Positions 60,317-64,000 of a DNA stretch of 64,000 nucleotides are shown here, in pieces; position 1 is the first letter of the stretch, and each line of letters starts with the position of its first letter. The stretch spans positions 91,974,914 through 92,038,913 of the forward strand of contig CM048839.1 in assembly GCA_026545765.1 (NCBI GenBank), in the 5' to 3' direction. The translations under genes and the position numbers were made by a program. The DNA is from Plantago major (taxonomy: Eukaryota; Streptophyta; Magnoliopsida; Lamiales; Plantaginaceae). Under the pieces are notes generated by a model. It saw only the letters and a program-made list of their open reading frames with translations. It did not search any database and was not told the origin of the DNA.

Positions 60317-61864
60317 CTAGAATTTCGGTAACACGCTACGCGTGTTAAGTGTTCTATGTTAATCTTGTTCACCTTATATAAATTAGTTTTAAATCGTGAA
60401 ATTGTCATGTCCTATATGTAAATGTTACTAAAATTTCCATTACATGTTTTTCATCTCAATCTTCTTAGACCCAAAAGTAGATTACGAATATTTTTGACAT
60501 CCATCCTTTTCATCTCAATTTTATTCATCTTCAAAAACAAAAGAAAATGCTCAGCAATACAATTTTCAGATACAATTCAACTTAAACTACTTTGTTAGCG
60601 AACAAAATATCTTAATTCCTCTAAGCTCTGCCGAAAGTTAAATGGTTGACTTATCAATTCTCAAGCTAGCATTGAAGCAACTTATTTTACTAAACATACA
60701 CTGGTCGATACATATACGCACAAAACTTCCAAATTTCGTATGGCGCGAAAAAGCAAAGGCATATGCTTTGAACCAAAGCTCAATGTAAAGAGTTAAGTAA
60801 TCTCAAGTATTTAAGCTATATCTAAGTAGTAGAGTAGTCTTGTAATCCGCCATAATCATCATAAAATCGTCAGACTCCAAAATCAAGTAACAAACAGCAT
60901 GAAGCTATAGAGAAACAAAAGCAAGCACCTGATTACCCCATGAAGTAGCTCAGTGGAGGCACTCTTAACAAATTTGCTTTTTTTTACCACTTCTCCTTTG
61001 AAAAATAATTGATCAAGTTGTCTCTGTAACTCAATTATCATAGCAAATTCTTCCGTAGTATAGGAATTAAGTGCATAAAATAGTGCTTCTTCCTGTACGA
61101 ATGATACAACATTTCTGAAAGAAAGCCTCAATCAATGAATTACCCAAACCAAAGATTATGTACAGTAGCTCCTTGCAATGGACATCACCACATCAACACC
61201 AAATCCAAAGGCGAGTGTCCAAACATGACGTGCTGTCTCAGCTAGTATAAGTCTCATAACCATAGGGTTCTTGCTTGCCAGTTCCAATGAACTCTGCACC
61301 TCTCTTTAATTCCATATTTTTCGCCTTCAAAAGAGACTGTTTACACAGAAAATGAAGTGCAAAATAAGCTCTTCCATGGCTGGAAACTATGCCCGCCTTC
61401 TCTGCCGATTCAGATCCAGACCGCCACTCAGAATTTCCTCTTCTTTCACCAGTCCTCATGGCTAATCAACATTAAGAGAACCACATACATAAGTTCTTCC
61501 ATTGCCGGAACTTGATTACGCCGACTTCTCTGCCGGTTCAGAACCAGACCGCCTCGAATTTCAAAAAATATTATATCTACATGAAGCTCACAGTGAGATA
61601 AAAAAGTTGATATGGATTGTTTCATCTATTGATTTGTTAAATATATGTTGAGATGAAAATTTGATTTGGGTGGAAAGGACATGGAGGAGAGAAATTTGTG
61701 GAAAGAAAGAGAGATGGGGTAGCTTGCACGTGCTGGATGTTTGAGACTGGGCAATTCATAAGAATTAGAGAGATTTGTACTGCATTGGATGAAATTGAGG
61801 AAAAATCGGAGGCTCTTCACGCGCCAACTACTTGGTTATTATACTACTTTAAATATATAAAAGA
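60317..61864 (-). mobile_element. Non-autonomous Helitron
   Basis: The minus-strand 3' end reads TAACACGCGTAGCGTGTTA (an 8-bp stem with GTA loop), then 8 nt, then CTAG at 60320-60317 followed by T: the standard Helitron terminus. The 5' end is probably TCTTTTATATATTTAAAG at 61864, inferred because the flanking palindrome arm resumes there and joins sensibly with the sequence left of 60317. There is no Rep/helicase. Frames 61459-61238 and 61131-60883 may be captured host exons. Confidence 0.75.
60883..61459 (-). pseudogene. Possible captured gene fragment inside the Helitron
   Basis: Two minus-strand frames (61459-61238, MRTGERRGNSEWRSGSESAE and onward; 61131-60883, including FRNVVSFVQEEALFYALNS) are separated by a short piece reading TARHVWTLAFGFGVDVVMSI. 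Splice-like AG and GT dinucleotides lie between them. I do not recognise the donor gene. Capture of host exons is common in plant Helitrons, but chance frames remain possible. Confidence 0.35.
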
Positions 61865-62141
61865 ATGGTGAATGATGCAACTTATTAAATTCTGAATCGA
61901 TCAATTAAGAACCTAGATATGATGAATCCGAATCGAACCTGTGATTTGGTTCTCTTGCCTGAGATGGAACGTATATATGATGAATCCGAATCGAACATGT
62001 GATATGGTGTCTCACTCGCCTGAGATGGAACCGCGGTGACTTGAATTCAATCATTTTCGACAGATTGGTCATTCAATGGGTGAAAGAGAATATATAGAAA
62101 TATGGAGAAGTGAAAAAGCGGGTGCAGTAAAGAGGCAGGAT

Positions 62142-64000
62142 TTTTTTTTTCTTTTTTAGAAAGAATTAAAGTTCATTAAGCTCAGCATGGAGTGTACATA
62201 AACGTGAGAAGGGCATACCCTTCTAGTATAACTCACAATCTCAAGGAGTAAAAGTCACAACAACCAATACTAAAATCTATTTAAACTTAGTGTAACAACT
62301 CCAGAAAATTGTGATTATTACAACTAAGCAGATAACAAATCTCAACAAATATGCAACTTGCTATGACTCCAGCCCAAAGCTGTGATCAAAGAATCAAGTG
62401 CCCTAACTATACAAGTAGAAACCATCAGTCTTCACCAGCACTTGTACAACAAGAGAAGCTTGTTACCCTTTTGTCCAGATTTTCCTTGAAGAGCTAAAAT
62501 GAACGAGGGAGAGAGAAAGCCAGAGTTTAGAGAACACCTGCACACCCTTCAGCCCTATCCAGATTATCCTAATCAGTACAGCTACTACATGTACCTGCAG
62601 CAACAAAACCAGCAAACCAGTAGTACAAGACAAACAAAACTGGAAACAACAAACACGCCTATAGTAGAGTTGAGATAGCCAACAAGGAAGCAGACAACCT
62701 GCAACACATCAAACTGAAAGCAAAAGGTTAGCAAGACACCTGATGTGTCTATTAGGAACCTTGAATTGACTTAACCGCAGCAACAAGGAGGCACTAATCT
62801 GCTTACAGGCTGCTCTCACATCAACCTGTTCTTTTCTAAAGATAAGGTTGAGAACAAACTAGAAGTCTTCCTAGAAGAACAAGAGAACAAAGAGAGTAAA
62901 TCAGAAAAGACACATTGTGAGGTATAAGGGAGACCAATAATATGCAACATTTTCTCAAATATAGGAGAAACCGCAGAACATTGTCCAAACAAGTGATCTC
63001 TAGTTTCAGCTACCAACTGACAAAAAGGACACAAATTATCATCTACCATACCCCCACTTAAACACCCTATCCTTAAAGGGTAACCTATCAGAACAAACAA
63101 GTCACATACAAAAGGATATTCAGGGGTTAGAAACTTTATTCCACACCAGAGAATCCCACAACATAGGAGGAGCAGTAGGCCAAAAAAGAGAGTACAAGGT
63201 ATGAGTCCTGTCATGGGCAGGCAACTCCTTAATAGTAGAAGGATCCACCAAACCACAAACTTCATCCCTGAGACCATTCAAGCTCTTCCACCAAGCACTA
63301 TTGCTAGATTTAGCAGTAACAGACCAAATACTCTGCTCTGTCAAAACATACATATGTATCCAGTCATGCCAAATGGATACAGACTCACCCCCATCCAACT
63401 CAAACATATATTTACACATGAAGCTCTTGTTCAAGCCAGAATTTCCTTGATATCCAGACCACCCATGTCTTTAGGTTGACACAGATTTTTCCAGGCCACA
63501 TAACTCTTCTTCCCTTCCCACATGACCAGACCAGAGAAAGTTCCTCAAAATCTTGACCATCCTGGAATAAACACCCATTGGAAACGCAAAAACTTGTGCC
63601 CAGAATCTCTCTATACTCATCAGAACTGATTTGAGTAGAGTCAATCTACCTGCATAACTCAAAAGCTTAGAGGACCAGGACTGAACTTTATGAGTGAGTT
63701 TTTGAATGAGAGGGTCATATTCAGATATCCTCAGTCTTCTAGGAGATTAAGGAATTCCCAAATACCTGATAGGGAATTGCCCCTCAGGGAAATGAAGAAA
63801 TGAAGAACCGGTAAGAGCTCACTTTTATCTTCCTCTCTAACACCCCAAAAAGATAGAGCTTTTAGCAATATTGACTTGTAAACCAGAAAGTGCAGAAAAT
63901 TGCTGTAAAGTCTTGTTAATAACCTGGAGTGAATCCACATTAGCTTTACAAAAAAGCATCAAGTCATCAACAAACCCTAACTGGATCAAACCCAGTTTCT
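62142..64000 (-). mobile_element. L1-type LINE, 3' half, continues beyond window
   Basis: The plus-strand poly-T at 62142-62158 is the poly-A tail of a minus-strand element. Upstream on the minus strand come a zf-RVT domain (NLCPFCQLVAETRDHLFG, near 63040-62985), a thumb region (SYAGRLTLLKSVLMSI, near 63660), and the reverse-transcriptase catalytic block LIQLGFVDDLMLFCKA near 63990-63945. The motif is FVDD in place of YADD, both aspartates intact. The coding region is split between frames (63940-63731, 63662-63471, 63434-63120, 63277-62816), so the copy carries frameshifts. Its 5' end is outside the window. Confidence 0.9.

Larger units (their letters stand above)
57050..62060. repeat. ~5-kb imperfect palindrome built from hAT-like sequence
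   Basis: The left arm 57050-59380 and right arm about 59430-62060 are inverted copies around a centre near 59400. Examples: 'caggttcgatttggattcatcatatc' near 57109 versus its complement near 61918; 'cgtttttcagaaacc' (59160) versus 'ggtttctgaaaaacg' (59641); 'actcttgatacttccacta' (59281) versus 'agtggaagtaccaagagta' (59519). The right arm lacks the counterpart of about 57650-58950 and instead carries a Helitron (60317-61864). Each arm holds a BED-finger remnant of a hAT transposase. Confidence 0.85.

Overview
The window is nuclear DNA of a flowering plant. It has spliced genes with AT-rich introns, four plant housekeeping or regulatory genes, and a dense load of plant transposons (CACTA, Mutator-like, hAT, Helitron, Stowaway/Tourist MITEs, Ty1/copia, TRIM and LINE). 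The protein sequences and MITE families suit a eudicot, probably an asterid such as a Lamiales species. The species call is inference.

Host genes. (1) TAF7, a TFIID subunit, lies on the minus strand. Its five coding exons run from 21495 to 14523 and sum exactly to 189 codons plus stop; its first coding intron is about 6 kb. (2) An SCL30A/SCL33-type SR splicing factor lies on the plus strand: 5'UTR exon near 34075-34137, coding exons 35856-39000, 261 aa. (3) Translation release factor eRF1 lies on the minus strand (49889-48576), with an uninterrupted 437-codon frame and a 5'UTR intron. (4) COP10, an E2 variant with serine in place of the catalytic cysteine, lies on the plus strand. Three exons (53114-55665) are visible; the last exon is not found before the window ends.

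The most notable feature is in intron 1 of the SR gene. It carries three copies of a box C/D snoRNA (34538-34616, 34803-34880, 35077-35155). Each has a GAATGA/TCATTC terminal stem, C and D boxes, and a 16-nt guide complementary to the CTAGAGCTAATAC region of 18S rRNA. A fourth copy (22768-22846, minus) lies in an inverted duplicate of the SR gene's transcription start, exon 1 and proximal intron 1. That duplicate sits directly 5' of TAF7 and on TAF7's strand.

Layout. 1-968: nothing recognised. 969-2590: complete TRIM retrotransposon with CTCTC target duplications. 2884-8301: complete CACTA transposon with CAC duplications and a truncated TNP2-like gene. 8497-11905: MITE-like and tandem repeats. 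13677-22600: TAF7 locus, with a ~3.9 kb palindrome in its intron. 22618-23322: inverted copy of the SR 5' region. 23460-26534: LINE fragment, Stowaway, eroded CACTA, Tourist MITE. 26945-33555: deleted SIRE-like copia element, minus strand. 34049-39000: SR gene. 39817-46030: Mutator-like element with Ulp1-protease remnant, hosting a second CACTA (41089-44646). 46150-46575: LINE tail. 48050-51540: Stowaway and eRF1. 52470-52822: Stowaway. 53114-62060: COP10 exons, then a ~5 kb hAT-derived palindrome interrupted by a Helitron. 62142-64000: 3' half of a LINE.

Three of the four genes act in general expression (transcription initiation, splicing, termination of translation) and COP10 in light signalling and ubiquitination. 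They are simply neighbours; nothing shows a shared pathway.
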